Below are positions 45,467-54,447 of a stretch of DNA of 64,000 nt, in pieces. The DNA is from Microcella putealis (lineage in GTDB: Bacteria > Actinomycetota > Actinomycetes > Actinomycetales > Microbacteriaceae), in the NCBI RefSeq assembly GCF_004216575.1, contig NZ_SGWW01000005.1, positions 62,001-126,000 of the forward strand. The letters run 5' to 3'. The stretch's first letter is position 1; each line of letters opens with the position of its first letter. A model generated the notes under the pieces. That model was not told the origin of the DNA and did not search any database. It saw only the letters and a list, made by a program, of their open reading frames with translations. Made by a program: the position numbers and the translations under genes.

Positions 45467-46955
45467 CGGCTGCTCCCTCCCCGTGCTGCCTCACCGCGTC
45501 CGCAAATCGCCTACCGCGATCGGCGTAGTCGTCGAACTGGTCCATTGATGCCGCCGCCGGAGCCAACAGCACGGTGTCGCCCGGCTGGGCGAATCGTGCG
45601 GCGAGCCGAACGGCGTCGGGCATCACCCGGTCAGTCTCGCGGGCGTCGACCTCAGAGACGGGGAGCCCGGGGGCGTGTCGGGCGAACGCTTCGGCAAGGG
45701 ATGCGCGCTCAGCGCCAATGAGGACGGCGGCGCGCAGGCGGTCGCGGTGGGCCGCGACGAGCGGCGCGAGGTCGACCCCCTTGGCAAGCCCGCCCACGAT
45801 CCAGACCACCGAGCGGTACGCCGTGAGCGAGGAGGCGGCTGCGTGGGCGTTCGTGGCCTTCGAATCGTCGACCCAGACGACCTCGTCGATCTGCGCTACG
45901 ACCTCGGTGCGGTGGTGGTCGACGCGGAACGCCCGCAGCCCGTCGCGCACAGCCACGGGGCTGGCACCGGCGGCGCGCGCCAGGGCCGACGCCGCGAGGG
46001 CGTTGGCGAGCCCGTGCGGGGTCTGCAGCCCGGCCGCCGCCAGATCGGCGAGCGAGGCGAGCTCGAGCGCGGTTGTGTGACGCTCGTCGAGGAACGCCCG
46101 GTCGACGAGCAGGTCGTCGACCAGCCCCACGTCGCTCGGGCCGGGGGTGTCGGAGCTGAAGCCGATCGCCCGGCACCCCTCGACGACGTCGGCCTGCTCG
46201 ACCATGCGCATGGTCGCCTCGTCGCGACGGTTGTACACGCAGGCGAGCCGCGTGTTGGCGTACACCTTCGCCTTGGCCGCCGCGTACGCGTCCGGGCTGC
46301 CGTGCCAGTCGTAGTGGTCTTCGGCAAGATTCAGGCAGGCGCTCGCGAGCGGCGACAGCGCGCCGGGCCCCTCGGTCGGCAGCCAGTGCAGCTGGAAGCT
46401 CGACAACTCGACGACGAGCACGTCGAAACCGGCCGGGTCGCGCACGGCATCGAGCACCGGCACGCCAATGTTGCCGCACGGGGCCACGCGACGACCGGCC
46501 TCGGCGAGCATGGTGGCGGTCAACTGCGTCGTCGTGGTCTTGCCGTTCGTGCCGGTGATGGTGATCCACTCGGCGGCAGGCTCGACCTTGTCGCGCACGC
46601 GCCAGGCGAGTTCAATGTCGCCCCACATCGGGATGCCCGCCGCCTGAATGGCCCGGATCAGGGGCTGCTCAGGCGTGAAGCCGGGCGAGACGATCGCGAG
46701 ATCCGCGCCGAGCGCGAGAACGACATCCGCATCGTTCGCATCGTCGCCGGATAGCTCGACGAGGTCGACGCCGATCACGGGCAGGATGCGCGCGCGCTCG
46801 GCATCGGGGGTGCGCGCGGCGACGGTGACGCGGGCGCCGAGCTCGGCGAGGGTGTCGGCGGCGGCAAAGCCCGTGACGCCGAGACCCAGCACGACGACGT
46901 TCAGTCCGCGCCAGTCGGCGCGCCAGCTGGTCAGCTGGTCGAGAGGGGCTGCCAT
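45429..46955 (-). CDS. murD: UDP-N-acetylmuramoyl-L-alanine--D-glutamate ligase
   Basis: A 508-residue Mur ligase adding D-glutamate to the stem. The N-terminal LGLGVTGFAAADTLAELG (about 25-42) is the UDP-binding Rossmann turn. The P-loop is ITGTNGKTTTTQL (about 133-145). ELSSFQLHW (about 180), NLAEDHYDWHG (about 205) and DSKATNAHA (about 354) match MurD. The C-terminus is about 40 residues longer than typical and ends in a charged tail. ATG 46955 overlaps the mraY stop (TGATG); a GTG at 46970 is an alternative. Confidence 0.95.
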   Translation of the reverse strand: MAAPLDQLTSWRADWRGLNVVVLGLGVTGFAAADTLAELGARVTVAARTPDAERARILPVIGVDLVELSGDDANDADVVLALGADLAIVSPGFTPEQPLIRAIQAAGIPMWGDIELAWRVRDKVEPAAEWITITGTNGKTTTTQLTATMLAEAGRRVAPCGNIGVPVLDAVRDPAGFDVLVVELSSFQLHWLPTEGPGALSPLASACLNLAEDHYDWHGSPDAYAAAKAKVYANTRLACVYNRRDEATMRMVEQADVVEGCRAIGFSSDTPGPSDVGLVDDLLVDRAFLDERHTTALELASLADLAAAGLQTPHGLANALAASALARAAGASPVAVRDGLRAFRVDHHRTEVVAQIDEVVWVDDSKATNAHAAASSLTAYRSVVWIVGGLAKGVDLAPLVAAHRDRLRAAVLIGAERASLAEAFARHAPGLPVSEVDARETDRVMPDAVRLAARFAQPGDTVLLAPAAASMDQFDDYADRGRRFADAVRQHGEGAADDEHPAPSRDAG

Positions 46956-48052
46956 CAGCGGCTGATCCACTCGAGGTAGAACAGGCCAACGCCGACGGCG
47001 ACGAACAGGCCGCCGATGAGCCAGAAGCGCACGACGATCGTGACCTCGGCCCAGCCCTTCAACTCGAAGTGATGGTGCAGCGGGCTCATCAGGAAGATGC
47101 GCTTGCCCTTCGTGATCTTGAAGTACGCCCTCTGCAGGATCACCGAGCCCGTGACGATGAGGAAGAGGCCGCCCATGAGCACGAGCAGCAGCTGCGTGTG
47201 GGTGAGGATCGCGAGCGCCGCCAGCGCGCCGCCGATCGCGAGGGAGCCGGTGTCACCCATGAAGATTTGCGCGGGCGAGGTGTTCCACCACAAGAACCCG
47301 ATCAGGCTCGCGGCAATCGCCGCCGCCACGATCGCGAGGTCGAGCGAGTCGCGCACCTCGTAGCACTTGTAGGCCACCGCCTCGTCGAGACCCGCATTCG
47401 AGCACGACTGGTTGAACTGCCAGAAGGCGATCACGATGTAGCCGACGATCGACAGGATGGACGCTCCCGTCGCGAGGCCGTCGAGGCCGTCAGCGACGTT
47501 GACCGCGTTCGACGTGGCGACCACGATCAGGTTCACCCACAGGGTGAAGAGGATCATGGCGCCGATCGAGCCGAAGACCGCGAAGTCGAGCCAGTCGATG
47601 TCACGAACGCCCGAGACCATCGTCGTGGCGGGGGTAATGCCGTCTTCGTCGGGGAAGTTAATGGCGACCAGCGCGAACGCGGTGCCGACGATGACCTGCC
47701 CGGCAACCTTCGCCCAGCCCCCGAGGCCGAGACTGCGCTGGTTGCGCACCTTCGAGTAGTCGTCGACGAAGCCGACCAGCGCGAGGCCGGCAAAAACCCC
47801 CAGAACGAGCAGCCCGCTGAGCGTAAACGGCTCTTGCGCGACCAGGTGCCCGAACACGTAGCCGAGCGACGCGCCGAGCACGACGACGATGCCACCCATC
47901 GTGGGCGTACCGCGCTTCGTGTGGTGCGTCTGCGGGCCATCCTCGCGAATGAACTGCCCCCACTCGATGCGCTTGAACAGTCGCACGAACAGCGGGGTCA
48001 TCAGCAGGGTGAAGGTGAGCGCGAATGCGCCCGAGAACAACAGAGCGATCAC
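46955..48052 (-). CDS. mraY: Phospho-N-acetylmuramoyl-pentapeptide transferase
   Basis: A 365-residue polytopic enzyme making lipid I from UDP-MurNAc-pentapeptide and undecaprenyl phosphate. About ten transmembrane helices are visible. The catalytic Asp-rich sites are [16 protein letters not shown] (about 95-110), [15 protein letters not shown] (about 187-201), and [15 protein letters not shown] near 268. The HHH cluster in [12 protein letters not shown] near 324 is diagnostic. The start is GTG 48052, overlapping the stop of the murF-like gene (GTGA). All active-site residues appear intact, so lipid I synthesis should proceed if a pentapeptide precursor is made. Confidence 0.96.
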   Translation of the reverse strand: MIALLFSGAFALTFTLLMTPLFVRLFKRIEWGQFIREDGPQTHHTKRGTPTMGGIVVVLGASLGYVFGHLVAQEPFTLSGLLVLGVFAGLALVGFVDDYSKVRNQRSLGLGGWAKVAGQVIVGTAFALVAINFPDEDGITPATTMVSGVRDIDWLDFAVFGSIGAMILFTLWVNLIVVATSNAVNVADGLDGLATGASILSIVGYIVIAFWQFNQSCSNAGLDEAVAYKCYEVRDSLDLAIVAAAIAASLIGFLWWNTSPAQIFMGDTGSLAIGGALAALAILTHTQLLLVLMGGLFLIVTGSVILQRAYFKITKGKRIFLMSPLHHHFELKGWAEVTIVVRFWLIGGLFVAVGVGLFYLEWISR

Positions 48053-48696
48053 GCTGCGACCTCCGTCAAACGTTCGACGAGCGCGGAAAGGTCGGACACT
48101 CCCCCGCCCGTCACGAGCACGACGTCTCCGGAGTGGACCCTGTCATGCAGTGAAGCGTAGGCCTCATCGGCCGTCTCGACGAGCAGCGACTCCCCGTCCC
48201 ACGAGCCCTCGAGCCCCGCGGCGTTGTGCAAGTGACGCGCGCCGTGGCCAATGACAATCAGCTGCGCGATGTCGAGCCGCACCACCACGCGCCCGAGAGC
48301 GTCGTGATCCTCAAACCAGTCGGTCGGCTCAGTGACGAGCTCTCCGGCGACGACAAACGAGCGGGCCTCGGTGCCGCGGGTGAGGCCCGCCACCACCTGC
48401 AGCGAACGGCGCACCTCGGCCGCCGTGGCGGCGTCACGATCGTCCAGGACGAGGAGGCCGGAGGGGGTCACCCGCCGCTCGCAGCGACGGGGAATGTCGC
48501 GGATGCTCGCGGCCGCATGCGTCGCCTCGGCGAGCGGTGCGCCGGTCGCGAGGCGCGCATCCACCGCATCGATCGCGGCGGCCGTCGCCGCGTCGCCGAT
48601 CGCCTCAATCACGAGGACCGCGCGCTCGTCGCCGGCACGCAGGTGAATCGTCGTGCCGTCGCGCGACACGATCACGTCGTCAACCGTCGCGGCCAT
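48049..48696 (-). pseudogene. Degenerate MurF-like protein, UDP-binding and ATPase parts missing
   Basis: A 215-residue open frame at the exact murF position between murE and mraY. Canonical MurF is about 450-480 residues. Here the UDP-binding domain and almost all of the ATPase domain, including the GTNGKT P-loop, are absent. What remains aligns with the end of the central domain (about 22-80) and the C-terminal domain. Its DDxYNANPxS motif reads LDDRDAATAAEV, and the KGSR-like loop reads VTGGG. The frame is intact, with coupled starts on both sides (TGATG with murE, GTGA with mraY), so it is probably translated. It is unlikely to ligate D-Ala-D-Ala. It may be a relic, a coupling device or a partner protein. 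Confidence 0.75.
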
Positions 48697-50246
48697 CACA
48701 CCCACCCCGCCTCGCGAAGCGCGGCACGCGCTTCATCACGCGCCGAAAACGGCACCTTCTCGCCGCGAATGTCGCGGTACGCCAAGTGACCCGGGCCGGC
48801 CCAGAGGATCGTGTCGCCGGGCCGCGCGCGCTCGATCGCCGCGCGAATGGCGGCCTCGGGCGGCACAATCTCGAGCACCTCGTCGGGGGCGTGCTCGGCG
48901 TCGACGACCCCCTCGAGCAGCATGGAGCGCACCCGTTGCGGGTCTTCGAACCGGGGGTGGTGGTCTGTGACGATCAGCACGTCGCTGCCGTCCGCAGCCA
49001 CGCGCCCCATCTCGTGCCGCTTCGTGGTGTCGCGGTCACCGGATGCGCCCATCACCATGATCGTGCGGCCCGCGGTCAGGCGATTCACCGCCTCGAGCGT
49101 CGAGCGGAACGCATCGGCGCTGTGGCCGAAATCGACGTACACGGTCGGACCGGTGTCGCCCGAGACGCGCTCCGCGCGACCGGGCAGGTAGGCGTCGATG
49201 CCGTCCGCCACGACATCGGCCACTCGCTCGAACGGGTGCCCGCCCTCGACGAGCATGACGAGCGCGAGGCCCGCGTTGGCGGCCATGTGCCGGCCGATCA
49301 GCGGCACGCTCGTCGTGAGCATGCGACCGTCACGGGCGGTGAGCGTGAACGCGGTGTACTCGGGGGTTTCATCTGTCACGACGACGCGCCAGTCGGCGTC
49401 TGCCTCCGCGTCGTCGAGCGAGGCAATTGTCGTGACCGGCACCCCGGCCTCACGAACGAGGCGAGCGCCCCAGACCGAGTCGAGGCTCACGACGGCGCGA
49501 CGAGAGCGATCGGGCTGAAAGAGCGGCAGCTTCGCTGCGAAGTACCCCTCCATGTCGCCGTAGTCGTCGAGGTGGTCGTGGCTCAGGTTTGTGAAGCCGG
49601 CGACATCGTGCACGAGGCCATCGACGCGGTGGCGACTGAGGGCCTGTGCACTGACCTCGACGGCGACGCTCGTGACCCCGACCTCCCGCATGCGGGCGAG
49701 CATGGCGTGCATCTCGGTCGCTTCGGGCGTGGTGAGGGTGCTCGTCACGACCCGATCACCGATGTGGCGTTCGGCGGTGGACGTCAGGCCCGCCGTTTCG
49801 CCGAGCTGCGTGAGGATGCCCTTCAGCAGGTACACCGTGGAGGTCTTGCCGTTCGTTCCCGTCACGCCATACAGCGCTGCCGGGTTTTCCTCGGTGCCAT
49901 AGACCCACGCGCTGATCGCGCCAAGCCGCGCGCGCGGGTTCTCCACCGCGAGAATGGGGACGCCTGAGGCGGCTGCCAGTGCCGCCCCCTCATCATCGGT
50001 CATGACGGCAACCGCACCCGCCCGCACGGCATCCGCCGCGAACTCGGCACCGTGCCGATGCGCACCGCGAATACCGACGTAGAGGTCTCCTGGGCGCACA
50101 TCCCCCGAGGCGAGCGTGACGCCGGTGAGCTGGCCGGTCACGTCGCCGGTCACGACGCGCACGTCGCCGAACTCCGCCAGGAGATTGCCGAGCTCGCGCG
50201 GGGTGGGGTGCTCGGGACGAAAGACGTCGGAGGGGCGATCGGCCAC
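48696..50246 (-). CDS. murE: UDP-MurNAc-dipeptide--diamino acid ligase (MurE)
   Basis: A 516-residue Mur ligase adding the third stem residue. The UDP site (VTLASGDVRPGDLYVGIRG, about 43-61), P-loop YGVTGTNGKTST (K134), STLTTPEA (about 169) and the carbamylated Lys in GYFAAKLPLF (K239) are intact. The specificity motif that reads DNPR in mDAP enzymes reads HHPR here (TDHHPRFEDP, residues 427-436). This argues against mDAP and fits Lys, Orn or DAB at position 3. Its TGA overlaps the ATG of the murF-like gene. ftsI lies 29 bp upstream. Confidence 0.93.
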   Translation of the reverse strand: MADRPSDVFRPEHPTPRELGNLLAEFGDVRVVTGDVTGQLTGVTLASGDVRPGDLYVGIRGAHRHGAEFAADAVRAGAVAVMTDDEGAALAAASGVPILAVENPRARLGAISAWVYGTEENPAALYGVTGTNGKTSTVYLLKGILTQLGETAGLTSTAERHIGDRVVTSTLTTPEATEMHAMLARMREVGVTSVAVEVSAQALSRHRVDGLVHDVAGFTNLSHDHLDDYGDMEGYFAAKLPLFQPDRSRRAVVSLDSVWGARLVREAGVPVTTIASLDDAEADADWRVVVTDETPEYTAFTLTARDGRMLTTSVPLIGRHMAANAGLALVMLVEGGHPFERVADVVADGIDAYLPGRAERVSGDTGPTVYVDFGHSADAFRSTLEAVNRLTAGRTIMVMGASGDRDTTKRHEMGRVAADGSDVLIVTDHHPRFEDPQRVRSMLLEGVVDAEHAPDEVLEIVPPEAAIRAAIERARPGDTILWAGPGHLAYRDIRGEKVPFSARDEARAALREAGWV

Positions 50247-50275
50247 GCGGAAACTCTTCTTTTCGACTCGGGCGC

Positions 50276-52048
50276 CTACCAGGTCGTCGGAAGGCGCGGC
50301 GGGGGCTGCGTGCTGGGGGCCACTCGGAAGGTCTTCAGTACCTGCGTCATGATCTGCTGGAACGTCGGGGCCGCCGCTGCAGAGGTCTTAATCGTATCGG
50401 GACGACCGAAGGTGACCACCACGACAAATTCCGGGTCTTCGGCCGGCGCCATGCCGGCGACCGACACGATGCGCTCGCGCGAGTACACGCCGTTGATCGG
50501 CACCTCGGCGGTTCCCGTCTTGGCGGCAACCCGGTACCCCGGCACCGTCAGCTGTGGGCCGAGGTAGTAGTCGGTCACCACCGACTCCATCATCTGAACG
50601 GTCTGCGCGGCCGCGCTTTCCGACACCACGCGGGTGCCCTCGGTCGACGGCTGGTGCGTCACCTCGCCGTCGCCGTGGTCGCAGCCCGAGACAAGCGTCA
50701 GCGGCTTGCGTTCGCCGCCATTGGCGAGGATCTGGTAGGCCTGGGCCACCTGCGCGCTCGTGACGCTCACCGACTGACCGAAGAGCTGCATGTAGGCGCC
50801 GTGCCCGTCAATCGTGTCGGACGAGCGCACGGTTCCGGCCTCCTCGCCGAGGAAGCCGACCGGAGTGGGCTCACCGAAACCGAAGGCGCGCAGGTACCGC
50901 TCGCGATCGGCGAAGCTCAGTCGTTCGCCGAGGATCGATGTGCCGATGTTGGACGAGTTCATCAGGATGCCCGCGGTCGTCAGACGCATTCCCGAGTGGG
51001 CCCACGCATCGCGAATCTGCCAGCCGTTGATCGTCTCGTATCCGCTCGGCACCTCGATCTGCTCGAGCGGAGTCGTCTGACCCGCGTCAAGAAGCGACGC
51101 GATGGTGACGGCCTTCATCGTCGACCCGGGCTCGTATGGCCAGGTGAAGATGCGCGAGCCCAAGTTTTCGGGGTCGGTGCCGTTGACGTTGTTGGGGTCG
51201 ACCGTCGGCCAGTCGGCCGCGGCGATGATTTCGCCGCTGTCGGCACGTACCACCATGGCCGTTGCCCAGTCGGCGCCGAGCGCGGTGGCCTGCTCGGCGA
51301 GGGCCTGGGTCGCAAACCACTGCAGGTCGGCGTCGATCGTGAGGGCGAGGGTTCCGCCGTCGACCGGCTCTTGGTGCACGACGGTGCTGCCCGGCAGGCG
51401 CACCCCATCAGCGCCGCGCTCGAAGGTGGAGCTGCCATTCACGGCGCCGAGGCAGTCGTTTCTCGCGAGCTCGAGGCCGGTCTGGGGGCCGTCGGTGCCG
51501 AGGAAGCCCACGAGGTTTCCCGCCACCTGCCCGTTTGGGTAGGTGCGGGCCGCGATGCGCTCGGAATACACCCACGGCACGCCAAGATCGCGGACCCGCT
51601 GGAAGACGTCGGTCGGGACACCACGAACGAGGTAGGCGTGATCGCTCTCGGGGTTTTCGGCCAACGCCTGCTCAATACGTTCGAGCAGCACCAGCGGATC
51701 GGTGTCGGTGATCTCCCCGATCGCGGTCAACGCCTCCCAGACCGTGTGCTCGGTGCGCTCGCGCGTTTCGGGGTCGGCGACGGTGTAGTCGCCCACGAAG
51801 CGCGGTGACACCGTGAGGTCGTAGCGGTACACGGCATCGGCGAGAGCGACCCCGTTGCGATCGACGATGTCGCCTCGAAGACCCTGAAGTGTCTGAGGGA
51901 TCGAGCGCCGGGCCTCGGCCTCGGTGGCAAGCTCGGCGGCGCGAACCACCTGAATGTCGACGAGGCGAACGACGAAGGAGGAGACGATGATGACCATGAC
52001 GATCACGGCGGCAGTGATGCGGCGCCGTGTGCGGCGATCGGTGGTCAC
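50276..52048 (-). CDS. ftsI: Division-specific penicillin-binding protein (FtsI/PBP2 family)
   Basis: A 590-residue class B transpeptidase that cross-links septal peptidoglycan. A short cytoplasmic tail precedes one transmembrane helix (about 11-32, TAAVIVMVIIVSSFVVRLVD). The PBP dimer domain follows with GLRGDIVDRNGVALA near 56. The transpeptidase domain has SxxK in EPGSTMKAVT near 305, SxN in NSSNIGTS near 363, and KTG in AAKTGTAEV near 509. Because Microbacteriaceae use B-type cross-links, its acyl acceptor may differ from A-type relatives; the catalytic triad is ordinary. ftsL lies 36 bp upstream. Confidence 0.94.
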   Translation of the reverse strand: MTTDRRTRRRITAAVIVMVIIVSSFVVRLVDIQVVRAAELATEAEARRSIPQTLQGLRGDIVDRNGVALADAVYRYDLTVSPRFVGDYTVADPETRERTEHTVWEALTAIGEITDTDPLVLLERIEQALAENPESDHAYLVRGVPTDVFQRVRDLGVPWVYSERIAARTYPNGQVAGNLVGFLGTDGPQTGLELARNDCLGAVNGSSTFERGADGVRLPGSTVVHQEPVDGGTLALTIDADLQWFATQALAEQATALGADWATAMVVRADSGEIIAAADWPTVDPNNVNGTDPENLGSRIFTWPYEPGSTMKAVTIASLLDAGQTTPLEQIEVPSGYETINGWQIRDAWAHSGMRLTTAGILMNSSNIGTSILGERLSFADRERYLRAFGFGEPTPVGFLGEEAGTVRSSDTIDGHGAYMQLFGQSVSVTSAQVAQAYQILANGGERKPLTLVSGCDHGDGEVTHQPSTEGTRVVSESAAAQTVQMMESVVTDYYLGPQLTVPGYRVAAKTGTAEVPINGVYSRERIVSVAGMAPAEDPEFVVVVTFGRPDTIKTSAAAAPTFQQIMTQVLKTFRVAPSTQPPPRLPTTW

Positions 52049-52084
52049 GCTCGGCCTCCCGGTGCTGTCGTGGTGGTCATGAGG

Positions 52085-52702
52085 TCATCGAGTGATGGGG
52101 GCGGGCAGCGGCTCTGGCCCTGCAGGCGGCACCGCTGCTGCCGGCTGTTCCGCGGAGGCTAGCGGTCCCGGAGGCGACGGCATCGGAGCCACGCCCGACG
52201 CCTCCCCCGCCGCCGCCGGGACCACCAGCGGCACGTCGGCGAGCAGCACATTGCCGACCATGCTGTCGCGCCCGTCGAGGACTCCCGACTGCGCGGATGC
52301 GGCGACCGGCACTCCGAGCACGGCCGCGTCCGCCAACCGGAGGTAGGCGGAGGATGAGTTGACGACCATGCCGAGCGACTCGGCCTGAGCGGCAACGTTT
52401 TGGGGCGATTCGAGTCGCGCGAGGTTTTCGGTGAGCACCTGGGCGTCGCGGTTGAGCTCAACGAGCTGCGCTTCGGCGGCCGACAGACGGTAGGCACCCT
52501 CCGAGAGCTGGATGCTCAGCATGAGCTGGGCGAGCAGGATCGCGAACACGCCGCTCACGGCGATGGTCGCCGCCAGCGCACGCGGGCGGGCGCGACGCTG
52601 CTCGCGGCTCGGGGCCACCACGACGGGGCGGAGGGTGCGCCGCGGGATGCGCGGACCGCGCGCCGGGACCGGAGCGCCGAGAGTGTCGGCCGCGATGCTC
52701 AT
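52085..52702 (-). CDS. ftsL: FtsL-like divisome protein
   Basis: A 205-residue bitopic protein in the ftsL position between rsmH and ftsI. The first ~42 residues are basic. A transmembrane helix follows (about 43-65, LAATIAVSGVFAILLAQLML), then a short coiled coil (LSAAEAQLVELNRDAQVLTENLARLESP). This is the expected FtsL architecture. The final ~95 residues form an Ala/Pro/Ser-rich extracellular tail, much longer than in E. coli FtsL (about 120 residues total). Its start overlaps the rsmH stop by 4 nt. The gene was called on topology and position, since FtsL sequences diverge. Confidence 0.85.
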   Translation of the reverse strand: MSIAADTLGAPVPARGPRIPRRTLRPVVVAPSREQRRARPRALAATIAVSGVFAILLAQLMLSIQLSEGAYRLSAAEAQLVELNRDAQVLTENLARLESPQNVAAQAESLGMVVNSSSAYLRLADAAVLGVPVAASAQSGVLDGRDSMVGNVLLADVPLVVPAAAGEASGVAPMPSPPGPLASAEQPAAAVPPAGPEPLPAPITR

Positions 52703-53649
52703 GCCACCTCCCGCAGTCGCTGGGCGGCACGCAGGCGCACCGGAATGGCTCGGGGGTTCAGGGCACGTTCGGCGTCGTCGGCCTGCTCGGCGCCGCGCAC
52801 GAGCAGCCGCAGCTCGGGCGCGTGTTCCGGCAGCTCAACGGGTAGCCCGGCGGGCGCCGTCGAGCGGCTGCGGGCCGCGAACTCGCGCTTGACGATGCGG
52901 TCTTCGAGCGACTGGTAGGCGAGCACGACGATGCGCCCGCCGACGATCAGGGCGTCGAGCGCCGCGGGGAGCGCATCCTCGAGGGCCGCCAATTCGGCGT
53001 TCACCTCGATGCGCAGCGCCTGGTAGACCCGCTTCGCGGGGTGACCGGGGCGACGGGCCGCCTGCGGCGTCGCGTCGGCGATGATGCGATTCAGTTGATC
53101 GCTGCGCTCGATCGGGGCGAGCATCCGTGCCTCAACGATGCGACGCGCGTAGCGGGGAGCGAGGCGTTCTTCGCCGTAGCGCTCGAAGATACGGCGCAGC
53201 GCCGACTCGGGGTAGCTCGCGAGCACCTCGGCGGCCGTCTGACCGCTCGTGCGATCCATGCGCATGTCGAGCGGGGCATCCTGCGCGTAGGCGAAGCCGC
53301 GCTCGGCCTCATCCAGCTGCATCGACGAGACGCCGAGGTCGAACAACACGCCGTTGACCCGGTCGATGCCGAGACCGTCGAGTGCGTCGCGGATGCGGTC
53401 GTAGACCGTGTGCACGGGGCGGAAGCGGTCGCCGAACGGGGCGAGCCGTGCGGTCGCCAGGGCGAGCGCGTCGGTGTCGCGGTCGAGGCCCACGACGGTG
53501 AGCTCCGGGAAGCGCGTGAGCGCCGCCTCGGTGTGCCCACCGAGGCCGAGGGTCGCATCGATCAGCACCGCGCCGGGGGCGGCGATCGCGGGCTCGAGCA
53601 GCTCGAGGCAGCGGTCGAGCATGACGGGGGTGTGCTTCTGGTCAGTCAT
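52699..53649 (-). CDS. rsmH: 16S rRNA (cytosine1402-N4)-methyltransferase
   Basis: A 316-residue AdoMet enzyme methylating N4 of C1402 in 16S rRNA. The Rossmann motif is DATLGLGGHTEAAL (about residues 31-44), followed by VGLDRDTDAL. FDLGVSSMQLDEAERGFAY near 105 and PLDMRMD near 127 are diagnostic. The C-terminus contains VLAYQSLEDRIVK near 264. ATG 53649 gives MTDQKHTPVML, the usual start; the frame extending to 53685 would add 12 residues. It follows mraZ by about 100 bp and precedes ftsL with a 4-nt overlap. Confidence 0.95.
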   Translation of the reverse strand: MTDQKHTPVMLDRCLELLEPAIAAPGAVLIDATLGLGGHTEAALTRFPELTVVGLDRDTDALALATARLAPFGDRFRPVHTVYDRIRDALDGLGIDRVNGVLFDLGVSSMQLDEAERGFAYAQDAPLDMRMDRTSGQTAAEVLASYPESALRRIFERYGEERLAPRYARRIVEARMLAPIERSDQLNRIIADATPQAARRPGHPAKRVYQALRIEVNAELAALEDALPAALDALIVGGRIVVLAYQSLEDRIVKREFAARSRSTAPAGLPVELPEHAPELRLLVRGAEQADDAERALNPRAIPVRLRAAQRLREVA

Positions 53650-53751
53650 GGGCGTATCGGCCGGTCGCGGGGCCCGGATCCCCATCCGTGCGACCTGGCA
53701 CCGGGGAAGGTGCGCCAGGGCGGGTCACGGCTGGGAGTCCGGGCCTCGCGG

Positions 53752-54183
53752 CTAGAAGAGGCCGGGGATCACCTCCTCCTCCGTGCTCGAGAAGGCGTCT
53801 TCCTGGGCGGCGTAGTACGCCTCCCAGGCGGGGGTCGACCAGATTTCGGCGCGGTCACCGGCACCGATCACGGTGAGGTCGCGCTCGAGGCCCGCGTACT
53901 GCCGCAGGGCCGGGGGGATCGTGACGCGGAACTGCTTGTCGGGCTCTTCGTCGCTCGCACCCGAGAGAAAGACGCGCACGTAGTCGCGCGCCGCCTTGCT
54001 CGTGAGGGGGGCCGTCGTGATGAGCGAGACCTTCTGCTGAAAGGTCTCGGGGGTGAAGACGTAGATGCAGCGCTCTTGGCCGCGGGCGAGCACGAGGCCG
54101 TCGGCGAGCTGGCCGCGGAACTTCGCGGGGAGGATCAGCCGCCCCTTGTCGTCGAGCTTGGGGGTGTGCGCGCCGAGAAACAT
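53752..54183 (-). CDS. mraZ: Transcriptional regulator MraZ
   Basis: A 143-residue AbrB-like regulator with two SpoVT-AbrB folds. It binds repeats upstream of its own operon and controls the division and cell-wall cluster. [23 protein letters not shown]-type sequence opens the protein (written here as [13 protein letters not shown] then RLILPAKF). The second half carries the related [16 protein letters not shown] (about 94-109). ATG 54183 has a GAGAGGGGGT site. The 264-bp upstream region holds the 10-bp-phased MraZ boxes at 54231-54280 and the DUF3040 terminator; between them I see nothing assignable. Confidence 0.95.
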   Translation of the reverse strand: MFLGAHTPKLDDKGRLILPAKFRGQLADGLVLARGQERCIYVFTPETFQQKVSLITTAPLTSKAARDYVRVFLSGASDEEPDKQFRVTIPPALRQYAGLERDLTVIGAGDRAEIWSTPAWEAYYAAQEDAFSSTEEEVIPGLF

Positions 54184-54230
54184 GGTGCGACCGCACCCCC
54201 TCTCATCTCCGGCCCGAGATCGGGAATTTC

Positions 54231-54280
54231 CTCCACATTACTCCACTTACCTCCACTTTGAGCCTCCTGGCACCACTTTA
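54231..54280 (-). promoter_or_regulatory. MraZ operator boxes
   Basis: On the minus strand, GTGGAG-type boxes recur at 10-bp steps. On the plus strand they read CTCCAC at 54231, 54241 and 54251; a fourth, related box, CACCACTTTA, starts at 54271, two helical turns after the third. The AAAGTGG core matches boxes reported for MraZ. The ten-base phase would place MraZ subunits on one face of the DNA. Confidence 0.8.
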
Positions 54281-54382
54281 TTCCCGCGATGCGCCCCATT
54301 GCCCCCGTACTGGGGGTGCAAGCGCCACGCGGGATGCGCGACCCGCGACGGCGACGCGCCCCGCGCATCCGCGTCATGGCGC

Positions 54383-54417
54383 AAAAAAACCGGGGCTGAC
54401 CCTGAGGTCAGCCCCGG
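54383..54417 (-). terminator. Intrinsic terminator of the DUF3040 gene
   Basis: A perfect 12-bp stem, CCGGGGCTGACC and GGTCAGCCCCGG around CTGA, is followed on the minus strand by seven U residues (A-run 54383-54389 on the plus strand). It ends the DUF3040 transcript and shields the mraZ promoter from read-through. Confidence 0.92.
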
Positions 54418-54447
54418 CGAAAAGCTTCGGGGAGGAAAGTGGAGCGT

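Noticed and set aside
48049-48760. Frameshift explanation for the short murF
   Set aside because: A frameshift would leave MurF-like sequence in another frame upstream, but the upstream DNA encodes the intact C-terminus of murE. A deletion fits better.
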